Source: an uncultured Klebsiella sp.
Lineage (GTDB): Bacteria; Pseudomonadota; Gammaproteobacteria; Enterobacterales; Enterobacteriaceae
Direction of reading: 5' to 3'
Assembly: GCA_902490055.1 (NCBI GenBank)
Contig: CABUCP010000244.1
Span: 1 to 5,546, forward strand
Length of the DNA stretch: 5,546 bases
The position numbers and the translations under genes were made by a program. This document shows positions 1 through 5,546 of this stretch, one piece after another. Each line of letters opens with the position of its first letter. Positions within the stretch are counted from its first letter, which is position 1. Under the pieces are notes generated by a model. The model was not told the origin of the DNA. It worked only from the letters and a program-made list of their open reading frames with translations, and did not search any database.

Positions 1-948
1 GCTACCGGTGAGCTGACTGCTTTGTTGTCGGCAATAAAATTGGGCGCCAAGATCATCCACCGCGATATCAATAAGGCCGGTCTGGTCGATATCCTGGGTG
101 CCAGCGGTGCGGAAAACGTTCAGGGTGAAGTTCAGCAGAAGCTGGACCTGTTCGCGAATGAAAAATTAAAAGCTGCACTGCGCGCACGTGATATCGTCGC
201 CGGTATCGCCTCGGAAGAAGAAGATGAAATCGTGGTCTTCGAAGGGTGCGAACACGCCAAATACGTTGTGCTGATGGATCCGCTGGATGGCTCCTCCAAC
301 ATTGACGTTAACGTCTCCGTGGGGACTATCTTCTCTATCTACCGCCGCGTCACGCCGGTCGGTACGCCGGTCACCGAAGAAGACTTCCTGCAGCCGGGTA
401 ACAAACAGGTTGCCGCGGGTTATGTGGTTTACGGCTCCTCCACCATGCTGGTCTACACCACCGGCTGCGGCGTGCACGCCTTTACCTACGACCCGTCACT
501 CGGCGTCTTCTGCCTGAGCCAGGAGCGCATGCGCTTCCCGGAGAAAGGCAAAACCTACTCCATCAACGAAGGTAACTACATCAAGTTCCCGATGGGCGTG
601 AAGAAGTACATCAAGTACTGCCAGGAAGAAGATAAAGAGACCCAGCGCCCGTACACCTCGCGCTATATTGGTTCTCTGGTGGCCGACTTCCACCGCAACC
701 TGCTGAAAGGCGGCATCTACCTGTATCCAAGCACCGCCAGCCATCCGCAAGGGAAGCTGCGTCTGCTGTACGAATGCAACCCAATGGCGATGCTCGCGGA
801 GCAAGCCGGCGGTAAGGCCAGCGATGGTAAAGAGCGCATCCTCGATATCATTCCGGAAAGCCTACACCAGCGCCGCTCGTTCTTCGTCGGCAACGACCAC
901 ATGGTAGAAGACGTCGAGAACTTCATTAAAGAGTTCCCGGACGCTTAA
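1..948 (+). CDS. fbp: Fructose-1,6-bisphosphatase class I (5' end cut by window edge)
   Basis: This cytoplasmic gluconeogenic enzyme hydrolyses fructose 1,6-bisphosphate to fructose 6-phosphate and phosphate, using Mg2+. The frame is open from base 1 ([10 protein letters not shown]...), so the first in-frame TTG/ATG-like codons are internal. The 315 residues seen correspond to residues 18-332 of the 332-residue E. coli protein, which they match almost throughout as I recall it. Visible in E. coli numbering: the GIASEEE acidic loop with metal ligand Glu89 (base 214); Lys104-Tyr105 of the AMP inhibitor site; the metal/catalytic motif DPLDGSS at 110-116 (bases 277-297); and the family signature [12 protein letters not shown] at 269-280, with substrate-contacting Lys269 and metal ligand Glu275. 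The TAA stop is at 946-948. The family is inhibited by AMP, and in E. coli also by glucose 6-phosphate. The promoter is outside the window. The gene is intact apart from the missing 17 codons. Confidence 0.98.
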   Translation, partial: ATGELTALLSAIKLGAKIIHRDINKAGLVDILGASGAENVQGEVQQKLDLFANEKLKAALRARDIVAGIASEEEDEIVVFEGCEHAKYVVLMDPLDGSSNIDVNVSVGTIFSIYRRVTPVGTPVTEEDFLQPGNKQVAAGYVVYGSSTMLVYTTGCGVHAFTYDPSLGVFCLSQERMRFPEKGKTYSINEGNYIKFPMGVKKYIKYCQEEDKETQRPYTSRYIGSLVADFHRNLLKGGIYLYPSTASHPQGKLRLLYECNPMAMLAEQAGGKASDGKERILDIIPESLHQRRSFFVGNDHMVEDVENFIKEFPDA

Positions 949-956
949 GTTCTGCC

Positions 957-983
957 TTCCCTTCCCGCCCTGCGGGAAGGGAG
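957..983. terminator. Shared hairpin between convergent fbp and yjfF ends
   Basis: CCCTTCCCGC (959-968) pairs perfectly with GCGGGAAGGG (972-981) across a 3-nt loop. The flanking bases 957-958 and 982-983 extend the stem by one U-A and one G-U pair. It fills most of the 42-bp gap between the fbp stop codon and the yjfF stop codon, so it would form at the 3' end of both mRNAs. Neither strand has a clear T-run after the stem, so it is not a textbook Rho-independent terminator. It may instead block 3' exonucleases or act with Rho. The structure is seen directly; the terminator role is inferred. Confidence 0.6.
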
Positions 984-990
984 CTCCCTG

Positions 991-1989
991 TCAGCGATTC
1001 ACCGCCCCGCCCACGCGAGTCACCGCCGCATTCTGGCGATTTTCCCAAAGCACCGTCAGCCCGCGCTGCAGCGCGATAAAGATAAACAGCAGGATGCCGA
1101 TGGCAATCTTCGTCCACCATGAACTGAGCGTGCCGTCGAAGTTAATGTAGGTCTGAATCAGCCCCTGAATCGCCACGCCGAATAGCGTCCCCAGCACCGT
1201 TCCCACGCCGCCGCTGAGCAGCGTGCCGCCGATCACCACCGAGGCGATCGCATCCAATTCCACGCCGACGCCCGCCAGCGCGTAGCCGGCCTGGGTGTAG
1301 ATGGAAAAAACGATTCCGGCAAGCGTCGCCAAACCGGTCGACAGCATATAAATACGAATAGTCGTGCTGCGGGTGGAAATGCCCATCAGGTTAGCCGACG
1401 CCGCGCTGCCGCCGATGGCGTAGACCTGGTTGCCGAAGCGGGTACGATGGGCGAGGAAAATCCCCAGTACCACCACCAGCAGCATCAGCAGCCCCATCGC
1501 GCTCAGGCGTCCGCCGCCGGGAATGGTCCACGCCAGCCCCGATAGCGTGTCGTACAGCGGATGATCGATAGGTATCGACTCTTCCGAGACCAGGTAGCTA
1601 ACGCCGCGCAGGAAAAACATACCGGCAAGCGTGATAATAAACGCCGGGATTTTCAGCGCATCGATCAGTAGCCCCATCAACGCGCCGAAGGCGCAGCCCA
1701 TCGCCAACACCAGCGGGAACGCCAGCAGCGGCGAGATCCCCCAAAAGCCGATAGCCTTGGCAAGAAATACCCCAGTGAAAGCGATCACCGAACCGACCGA
1801 CAGATCGATCCCGCCGCTGAGGATCACAAAGGTCATCCCGACGGCGATGATCCCAAGGAAGGCGTTATCGGTAAGGATATTGCAAATCACCCGCGTCGAG
1901 GCAAAGCCGGGAAACTGAGTCAGGCAGTAGAGATAGCCCAGCACGAACACCGCAAGGGTAATCATCAAAGGCAAATTACGTTTTATCAC
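991..1989 (-). CDS. yjfF: Galactofuranose ABC transporter permease YjfF
   Basis: This inner-membrane permease belongs to the branched-chain amino acid/ribose-type permease family (BPD_transp_2, as RbsC and MglC). It is one of the two channel-forming subunits thought to pass galactofuranose into the cytoplasm. The 332 residues are close to the 331 of E. coli and highly similar along their length. The protein is strongly hydrophobic, with about eight to ten membrane segments starting near residues 7-25. The family motif GMTFVILSGGIDLSVGS is at 51-67 and the cytoplasmic coupling-type segment NLMGISTRS at 200-208. A second conserved stretch, LDAIASVVIGGTLLSGG, is at 245-261. The start is GTG (1987-1989), giving MIKRNLP as in E. 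coli, with an AAGGGG ribosome site 9 nt upstream inside ytfT. The gene overlaps ytfT by 14 bp and is the last in the operon. The extreme C-terminus (about the last 10 residues) is the part least like E. coli. The TGA stop is at 991-993. Confidence 0.95.
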   Translation of the reverse strand: MIKRNLPLMITLAVFVLGYLYCLTQFPGFASTRVICNILTDNAFLGIIAVGMTFVILSGGIDLSVGSVIAFTGVFLAKAIGFWGISPLLAFPLVLAMGCAFGALMGLLIDALKIPAFIITLAGMFFLRGVSYLVSEESIPIDHPLYDTLSGLAWTIPGGGRLSAMGLLMLLVVVLGIFLAHRTRFGNQVYAIGGSAASANLMGISTRSTTIRIYMLSTGLATLAGIVFSIYTQAGYALAGVGVELDAIASVVIGGTLLSGGVGTVLGTLFGVAIQGLIQTYINFDGTLSSWWTKIAIGILLFIFIALQRGLTVLWENRQNAAVTRVGGAVNR

Positions 1990-3001
1990 GGCCGCGTACC
2001 CCTTTCAGTAGACTGATAAAGCGCGGCGACTGAACGATCAGTACGCACAGCACCACCACCGCTTTCACCACCTGGTTAAGCTCCGGCGGGAAGCCGGACA
2101 GCAAAATCCCGGTGTTCATGCCCTGGATAATCAGCGCCCCCACCACCGATAGCAGCAAATTGAAGCGCCCGCCCATCAGCGAGCCGCCGCCGATCACCAC
2201 CGCCAGGATAGCGTCCAGCTCCAGCCACAGCCCGGCATTGTTGGCATCGGCGCCGCGAATATCCGCCGCCACAATAATTCCGGCAATCGCCGCGCAGATG
2301 CCGCTCAGTACATAGGCCAGCATCATCACGATACGCGTATTCACCCCGGCGTTTTTCGCCGCGCGAATGTTAATCCCCACAGCTTCAATAAACATGCCGA
2401 GCGCCGTTTTGCGGGTAAATAGCCAGAAAAGCAGCAGCGTCAGCGCCGCGATAATCACCGGCGTTGGTAACAGCAGCAGCGATCCGCTGCCGAGCCACGC
2501 CAGCGGCGGCGAGTCAAAGGTGACGATCTGCCCGGCGGTGATCAACTGCGCCACGCCGCGCCCGGCGACCATCAGGATAAGCGTGGCGACGAACGGTTGG
2601 ATCTTCAGCACCGCCACCAGAATGCCGTTCCACAGGCCAGCCAGCGCCCCTGCCCCCAGCGAGGCCAATAGCACTACCGGCAAACTGTGGCCGGATACCG
2701 TCATCGAGGCGGCGGTCGCCCCGGCGATTGCCATCACCGCGCCTACCGACAGGTCAATACCGCCGGTAGCAATCACCAACGTCATCCCGATCGCCAGCAG
2801 CGCGACCGGCGCCGCACGGTTAAGAATATCTATCGGGCTGCCGAACAGCCGCCCTTCCTGGAGCACTATCTGGAAGAAATGCGGCGCGACCAGGCTGTCC
2901 ACCGCCAGCACCAACAGTAGAGCGATAATTTGCGGCATCCCTTTTGGCCAGCTAAAGCGCCGTTTCGGTTGTCCACTTTGCGGTACGGTTCTGGGCATCA
3001 T
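1976..3001 (-). CDS. ytfT: Galactofuranose ABC transporter permease YtfT
   Basis: This is the other inner-membrane permease of the transporter, from the same family as YjfF but only distantly similar to it. It is predicted to pair with YjfF above the YtfR ATPase. I place the start at the first of two adjacent ATG codons (2999-3001). That gives 341 residues beginning MMPRTVPQ, the E. coli length, and puts a consensus AAGGAG site 6 nt upstream. A longer frame from a TTG at 3020-3022 would add seven residues that encode the ribosome site itself and overlap ytfR, so it is unlikely. A basic, proline-rich N-terminal tail (about 1-22) precedes the first membrane segment. Family motifs: GMTLVIATGGIDLSVGAV (72-89), the coupling-type segment AVGINIRAAKNAGVNTR (207-223), and LDAILAVVIGGGSLMGG (262-278). 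The TAA stop (1976-1978) lies inside yjfF. The gene starts 10 bp after ytfR ends. Confidence 0.95.
   Translation of the reverse strand: MMPRTVPQSGQPKRRFSWPKGMPQIIALLLVLAVDSLVAPHFFQIVLQEGRLFGSPIDILNRAAPVALLAIGMTLVIATGGIDLSVGAVMAIAGATAASMTVSGHSLPVVLLASLGAGALAGLWNGILVAVLKIQPFVATLILMVAGRGVAQLITAGQIVTFDSPPLAWLGSGSLLLLPTPVIIAALTLLLFWLFTRKTALGMFIEAVGINIRAAKNAGVNTRIVMMLAYVLSGICAAIAGIIVAADIRGADANNAGLWLELDAILAVVIGGGSLMGGRFNLLLSVVGALIIQGMNTGILLSGFPPELNQVVKAVVVLCVLIVQSPRFISLLKGVRGRDKT
1999..2004 (-). promoter_or_regulatory. Ribosome binding site of yjfF, inside the ytfT 3' end
   Basis: On the - strand AAGGGG lies 9 nt before the GTG at 1987-1989. It supports a GTG start for yjfF and the 14-bp overlap with ytfT. 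Ribosomes finishing ytfT would clear this site and could re-initiate, so coupling is plausible. Confidence 0.65.
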
Positions 3002-3007
3002 GCAGGG

Positions 3008-3013
3008 CTCCTT
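3008..3013 (-). promoter_or_regulatory. Consensus ribosome binding site of ytfT, overlapping the ytfR stop
   Basis: The - strand reads UAAGGAG, in which UAA is the ytfR stop codon (3012-3014) and AAGGAG is the ribosome site. It is 6 nt from the first ATG and 9 nt from the second, so either methionine could serve. It decides the start against the longer TTG frame and suggests translational coupling of ytfT to ytfR. Confidence 0.8.
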
Positions 3014-4514
3014 ATGCCGCAATCGCGTTCATGATCGCCGGGACCGACAGCTCGGCCAGCGGGATTTCCGCCACCTGCTGGCGATCGCGCATGATAATCA
3101 CCCGGTCGGCGTAGCCCACCAGTTCCTCCAGCTCGGAGGAGATAACCAGCAGCGCCAGCCCATCGGCGCAAAGAGTTTCAATCAGGCGAATAATCTCGGC
3201 GTGGGCGCCGACATCAATACCGCGCGTCGGCTCATCGAGGATCAGAAACTGCGGCTTAGTCAGCAACCAGCGCGATAGCAGCACCTTCTGCTGGTTGCCG
3301 CCGGAGAGAAATTCGATCGGCTGCTCGGCGCTGGGGGTGCGAATGCCGAGTTGGCGAATAAAACGTTCGGCTATCTCATTCTGTTCGCGGCGCGGGATCG
3401 GCCGCAGCCAGCCGCGCTGCGCCTGTAGCGCCAACACGATATTTTCCCGTACCGACGCCGCGGCAATAATGCCGTCGGTTTTGCGGTCTTCCGGGCAGAA
3501 ACCAATCCCGAGGCAGGAGGCCTGGTGCGGCGAACGCAGCGTTTGCGGCTTGCCTTTGATCCACGCTTTACCGCTGTCGGCGGGTTTGATACCGAAGATC
3601 ACCTCCGCCGTTTCGGTGCGCCCGGATCCCAACAGCCCGGCCAGACCAACGATTTCTCCTGGCCGTACCTGCAGAGTGAACGGCGCAATCGTCCCTTTTT
3701 TACCAAAGGCTTCAAATGCCGCCACCGGTTTATCGCTCAGCAGCGTGCGCCCGGCGCGCTGTAGGGCCTGATGGTCCAGTTCGCGGCCCAGCATCATTTT
3801 GACCAGCTCGATCTGCGGCAGCTCGCGGGTCTCCCGGCAGCCGACGAAACCGCCGTTGCGCAGCACGGTAATGCGATCGCTGACGGCATAAACCTGGTCG
3901 AGGAAGTGGGTCACGAAAATCAGGCTGACGCCGTTGTCGCGCAGTTGGCGCATCAGGGTGAACAACATTTCCACCTCCTGAGTATCCAGGCTGGCGGTCG
4001 GTTCATCGAGGATCAGTACTTTCGCCGACAGGTCGATGGCCCGGCAGATGGCGACAATTTGCTGCATCGCCACCGAAAAGCGGTTCAGCGGTTCGCGCAC
4101 GTCGAGGGAGAATCCATAGGAGGCCATCAGCGCGGTGGCGCGCTTCTCCATCTCTTTACGCCGCAACAGGCCAAAGCGCTTCGGTTCGCGGCCAATAAAC
4201 AGGTTATCCGCCACCGACATATTCGGCAGCAGGTTAACTTCCTGATACACGGTACCTATCCCCAACTGCTGGGCGTGAGCGGTGTTTTTCGGCGAAATTC
4301 GCTGCCCTTCGAGCCAAATCGCCCCGCGATCGGCATGGTAAACGCCGGTGAGCGCTTTAATCAGCGTCGATTTCCCGGCGCCGTTTTCGCCTAACAGCGC
4401 CATGATTTCGCCGCGTCGCAGGCTGAAATTGACGTTATCCAGCGCCTTCACGCCGGGGAAGAATTTGCTTAATCCTTCGGTGCGGAGGATTTCCTGATGT
4501 TGGTCGGTGGTCAT
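3012..4514 (-). CDS. ytfR: Galactofuranose ABC transporter ATPase YtfR (two nucleotide-binding domains)
   Basis: This cytoplasmic energising subunit hydrolyses ATP to drive sugar import through YtfT/YjfF. It is a tandem ABC protein of the RbsA/MglA/XylG type. The chosen ATG (4512-4514) gives MTTDQHQE and 500 residues, the E. coli length. The frame stays open upstream to an ATG at 4608-4610, but those 32 codons are REP repeat sequence. Domain 1 (about 7-245): Walker A GENGAGKS 42-49 with Lys48, Q-loop Gln91, signature degraded to FSVAMQQ 146-152, Walker B VLILDEP 166-172 with Glu171, H-loop His203. Domain 2 (about 262-500): Walker A GLLGSGRT 293-300 with Arg299 in place of Lys, canonical signature LSGGNQQK 403-410, Walker B FLILDEPT 423-430, and ISSE (459-462) where an H-loop histidine would be. 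This division is normal for the sugar-importer family. The TAA stop is at 3012-3014. It shares the transcript with ytfQ, ytfT and yjfF. Confidence 0.97.
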   Translation of the reverse strand: MTTDQHQEILRTEGLSKFFPGVKALDNVNFSLRRGEIMALLGENGAGKSTLIKALTGVYHADRGAIWLEGQRISPKNTAHAQQLGIGTVYQEVNLLPNMSVADNLFIGREPKRFGLLRRKEMEKRATALMASYGFSLDVREPLNRFSVAMQQIVAICRAIDLSAKVLILDEPTASLDTQEVEMLFTLMRQLRDNGVSLIFVTHFLDQVYAVSDRITVLRNGGFVGCRETRELPQIELVKMMLGRELDHQALQRAGRTLLSDKPVAAFEAFGKKGTIAPFTLQVRPGEIVGLAGLLGSGRTETAEVIFGIKPADSGKAWIKGKPQTLRSPHQASCLGIGFCPEDRKTDGIIAAASVRENIVLALQAQRGWLRPIPRREQNEIAERFIRQLGIRTPSAEQPIEFLSGGNQQKVLLSRWLLTKPQFLILDEPTRGIDVGAHAEIIRLIETLCADGLALLVISSELEELVGYADRVIIMRDRQQVAEIPLAELSVPAIMNAIAA

Positions 4515-4518
4515 GGTT

Positions 4519-4524
4519 CCCCCT
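4519..4524 (-). promoter_or_regulatory. Ribosome binding site of ytfR
   Basis: AGGGGG on the - strand lies 4 nt (5 nt if AGGGG is the core) before the ATG at 4512-4514. It supports the 500-residue start over the upstream in-frame ATG at 4610. It is only about 6 nt downstream of the REP pair, so folding of the REP RNA could affect access. Confidence 0.65.
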
Positions 4525-4530
4525 GCATCA

Positions 4531-4604
4531 CGCCGGATGGCGCTACGCTTATCCGGCCTACAAAAGAGCGAAATGTAGGCCGGGCAATCGTAGAGCCCCG
4601 GCAT
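4531..4604. repeat. Pair of inverted REP units (BIME-type element) between ytfQ and ytfR
   Basis: Two enterobacterial REP/palindromic units lie head to head. Unit 1 (4532-4561) has the stem GCCGGAT / ATCCGGC (4532-4538 with 4551-4557), an inner GCG/CGC stem with a small bulge, and the typical CCTAC tail. Unit 2 (4576-4602, opposite orientation) has the stem GCCGGG / CCCGGC (4579-4584 with 4597-4602) and the matching GTAGG tail. The tails also pair: CCGGCCTACA (4553-4562) is the exact reverse complement of TGTAGGCCGG (4574-4583) across an 11-nt loop. So the RNA can fold either as two small hairpins or as one larger structure. It occupies most of the 102-bp ytfQ-ytfR gap. Such elements often protect upstream mRNA from 3' exonucleases, as at malE-malF. 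That role here is inferred from position. Confidence 0.92.
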
Positions 4605-4616
4605 TTTCATGAAGGC

Positions 4617-5546
4617 TTAGTAGCCCATATTTTTCTTCTTCTCTAACTCTTCTTTCGCCGTATCCGGCAGGTAAAGGGTTGATTTGGTGATGGTCAACTT
4701 CTCCGGTAGGGTGCCGTCCTTTTTGTATTTCTCCAGCGCATCAAACGCCGGGCCGGCCATATTCGGCGTCAGCTCAACGCTGGCATTGGCTTCACCGGCG
4801 ATCATCGCTTTGTAGATATCCGGCACGCCGTCGATAGAGCCGGTGAGGATATCTTTACCCGGTTTCAGCCCGGCCTCTTTGATAGCCTGGATCGCGCCGA
4901 TCACCATGTCATCGTTATGGGCGAAGACCATGCAGATGTTCTTACCGTTGTTTTCCGCTTTGATAAAGCTTTCCATCACCTCTTTGCCTTTACTGCGGGT
5001 GAAGTCGCCGGACTGCGAGCGGATAATCTTGATGTTGGACGCTTTGGCAATTGAGTCAGCAAAACCTTTCTTACGGTCGATGGCGACGCTGGCGCCGACG
5101 GTGCCCTGCAGTTCGACAACGTTACAGGGTTTGCCATCGACGGTTTTCACCAACCAGTCGCCAATCAACTGGCCTTCCAGCACGTTGTTAGCGGTGACGG
5201 TGGTCATGTACAGCGACTTATCTTTGACGTCGATCGAGCGGTCGAGGAGGAAGACCGGAATATTCGCCTCTTTCGCCTCTTTCAGTACCGGCTCCCAGCC
5301 GGTTGCGACTACCGGCGCGATGAAAATAGCGTCTACGCCCTGGGCAATAAACGAGCGTACGGCTTTAATTTGGTTTTCCTGTTTTTGCTGACCGTCGGCG
5401 ATCTTCAGAGTAATACCGCGCTTCGCCGCTTCTTCCTTAGCAACATTCGTTTCGGCCGCTCGCCAGCCGGATTCAGAGCCGACCTGCGAAAATCCTACGG
5501 TGAGAGGGGCAGCCATGACCATAGACGACATAGCTGCAGAAACAGC
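4617..5546 (-). CDS. ytfQ: Periplasmic galactofuranose-binding protein YtfQ (5' end cut by window edge)
   Basis: This is the periplasmic substrate-binding subunit (RbsB-like, PBP type 1 fold) of the transporter. E. coli YtfQ is known to bind galactofuranose. The frame runs to the window edge, giving 309 residues (AVSAAMSSMVMAAPLTVGF...). Comparison with the 318-residue E. coli protein shows the first 9 residues are missing, so the ATG at 5529-5531 lies inside the signal peptide. Signal peptidase should cut after VMA, leaving APLTVGF (mature protein from precursor residue 22). By alignment with RbsB, likely sugar contacts are the SGWR segment (precursor 35-38), Asp111-Arg112 in LLDRS, Arg167 in AIDRKKGF, Asn220 in FAHNDDM, and Asp248 in SIDGVPD. 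The mature part has only two cysteines (precursor 150 and 214). The C-terminus is lysine-rich (KKKNMGY), as in E. coli. It is the first gene of the operon; its promoter is beyond the right edge. The TAG... strand reading gives a TAA-type end: stop at 4617-4619 is TAC-TAA in the transcript. Confidence 0.97.
   Translation of the reverse strand, partial: AVSAAMSSMVMAAPLTVGFSQVGSESGWRAAETNVAKEEAAKRGITLKIADGQQKQENQIKAVRSFIAQGVDAIFIAPVVATGWEPVLKEAKEANIPVFLLDRSIDVKDKSLYMTTVTANNVLEGQLIGDWLVKTVDGKPCNVVELQGTVGASVAIDRKKGFADSIAKASNIKIIRSQSGDFTRSKGKEVMESFIKAENNGKNICMVFAHNDDMVIGAIQAIKEAGLKPGKDILTGSIDGVPDIYKAMIAGEANASVELTPNMAGPAFDALEKYKKDGTLPEKLTITKSTLYLPDTAKEELEKKKNMGY

Noticed and set aside
22..948. fbp starting at the TTG at base 22 (308 residues)
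   Set aside because: The frame is open and matches FBPase from base 1, and the family is about 332 residues, so base 22 is an internal Leu codon and the real start is before the window.
2367..3278. A 303-codon open frame on the + strand opposite ytfT and the ytfR end
   Set aside because: It is antisense to well-conserved genes, crosses the ytfT-ytfR junction, has a low-complexity Ser/Ala/Pro/Thr composition typical of shadow frames in GC-rich DNA, and resembles no family I know.
3771..4394. A 207-codon open frame on the + strand opposite ytfR
   Set aside because: It lies wholly within ytfR, is rich in His, Gln, Arg and Ala as expected from reading conserved ABC codons backwards, and has no recognisable domain.
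4531..4604. The REP pair as an intrinsic terminator or attenuator after ytfQ
   Set aside because: There are stems, but no T-run follows the final hairpin in the direction of transcription, and the sequences fit REP units. Partial 3'-end formation by other means is not excluded.
4617..5531. ytfQ starting at the ATG at 5529-5531 (304 residues)
   Set aside because: The five codons between it and the window edge continue the signal peptide (AVSAA) as in E. coli; starting there would remove most of the hydrophobic core.
1..5546. A mobile element, defence system or other undescribed system
   Set aside because: All five genes are recognised housekeeping or transport genes in conserved order, the gaps are short, and there are no integrase, transposase, direct-repeat or att-like signs and no obvious shift in base composition.

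Overview
The window is an ordinary chromosomal segment from a member of the Enterobacteriaceae. Five genes match, from memory, the E. coli neighbourhood fbp - yjfF - ytfT - ytfR - ytfQ in order, orientation and protein length. By eye the DNA is more GC-rich than E. coli, with many third-position G/C codons. A pair of REP (palindromic unit) sequences of enterobacterial type is also present. Together these suggest a Klebsiella/Raoultella/Enterobacter-like genome, but the genus cannot be fixed from this sequence alone.

Layout: positions 1-948 (+) hold the 3' 95% of fbp, class I fructose-1,6-bisphosphatase, whose first 17 codons lie before the window. After a 42-bp gap containing a strong hairpin, a convergent four-gene operon fills the rest of the window on the - strand. 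In transcription order it is ytfQ (periplasmic sugar-binding protein; first 9 codons are beyond the right edge), a 102-bp gap with an inverted pair of REP units, ytfR (double-domain ABC ATPase), ytfT (permease) and yjfF (second permease). The ytfR-ytfT and ytfT-yjfF junctions are very tight (10-bp gap and 14-bp overlap), which suggests translational coupling. The wider ytfQ-ytfR gap with its REP pair resembles the arrangement that lets a binding protein be made in excess over its membrane components.

Function: YtfQ captures galactofuranose (and, more weakly, related sugars in E. coli) in the periplasm. It delivers the sugar to a YtfT/YjfF membrane pair, which is powered by YtfR. FBPase is a separate gluconeogenic enzyme that merely converges on the operon. 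No promoter for either transcription unit lies inside the window, because both 5' ends are cut off. There are no RNA genes, CRISPR arrays, insertion sequences or unknown genes, and no gene-free stretch exceeds about 100 bp. I found no evidence for an undescribed system. The points worth a second look are the REP pair, the start-codon corrections, the asymmetric ATPase sites and the shared terminator-like hairpin.
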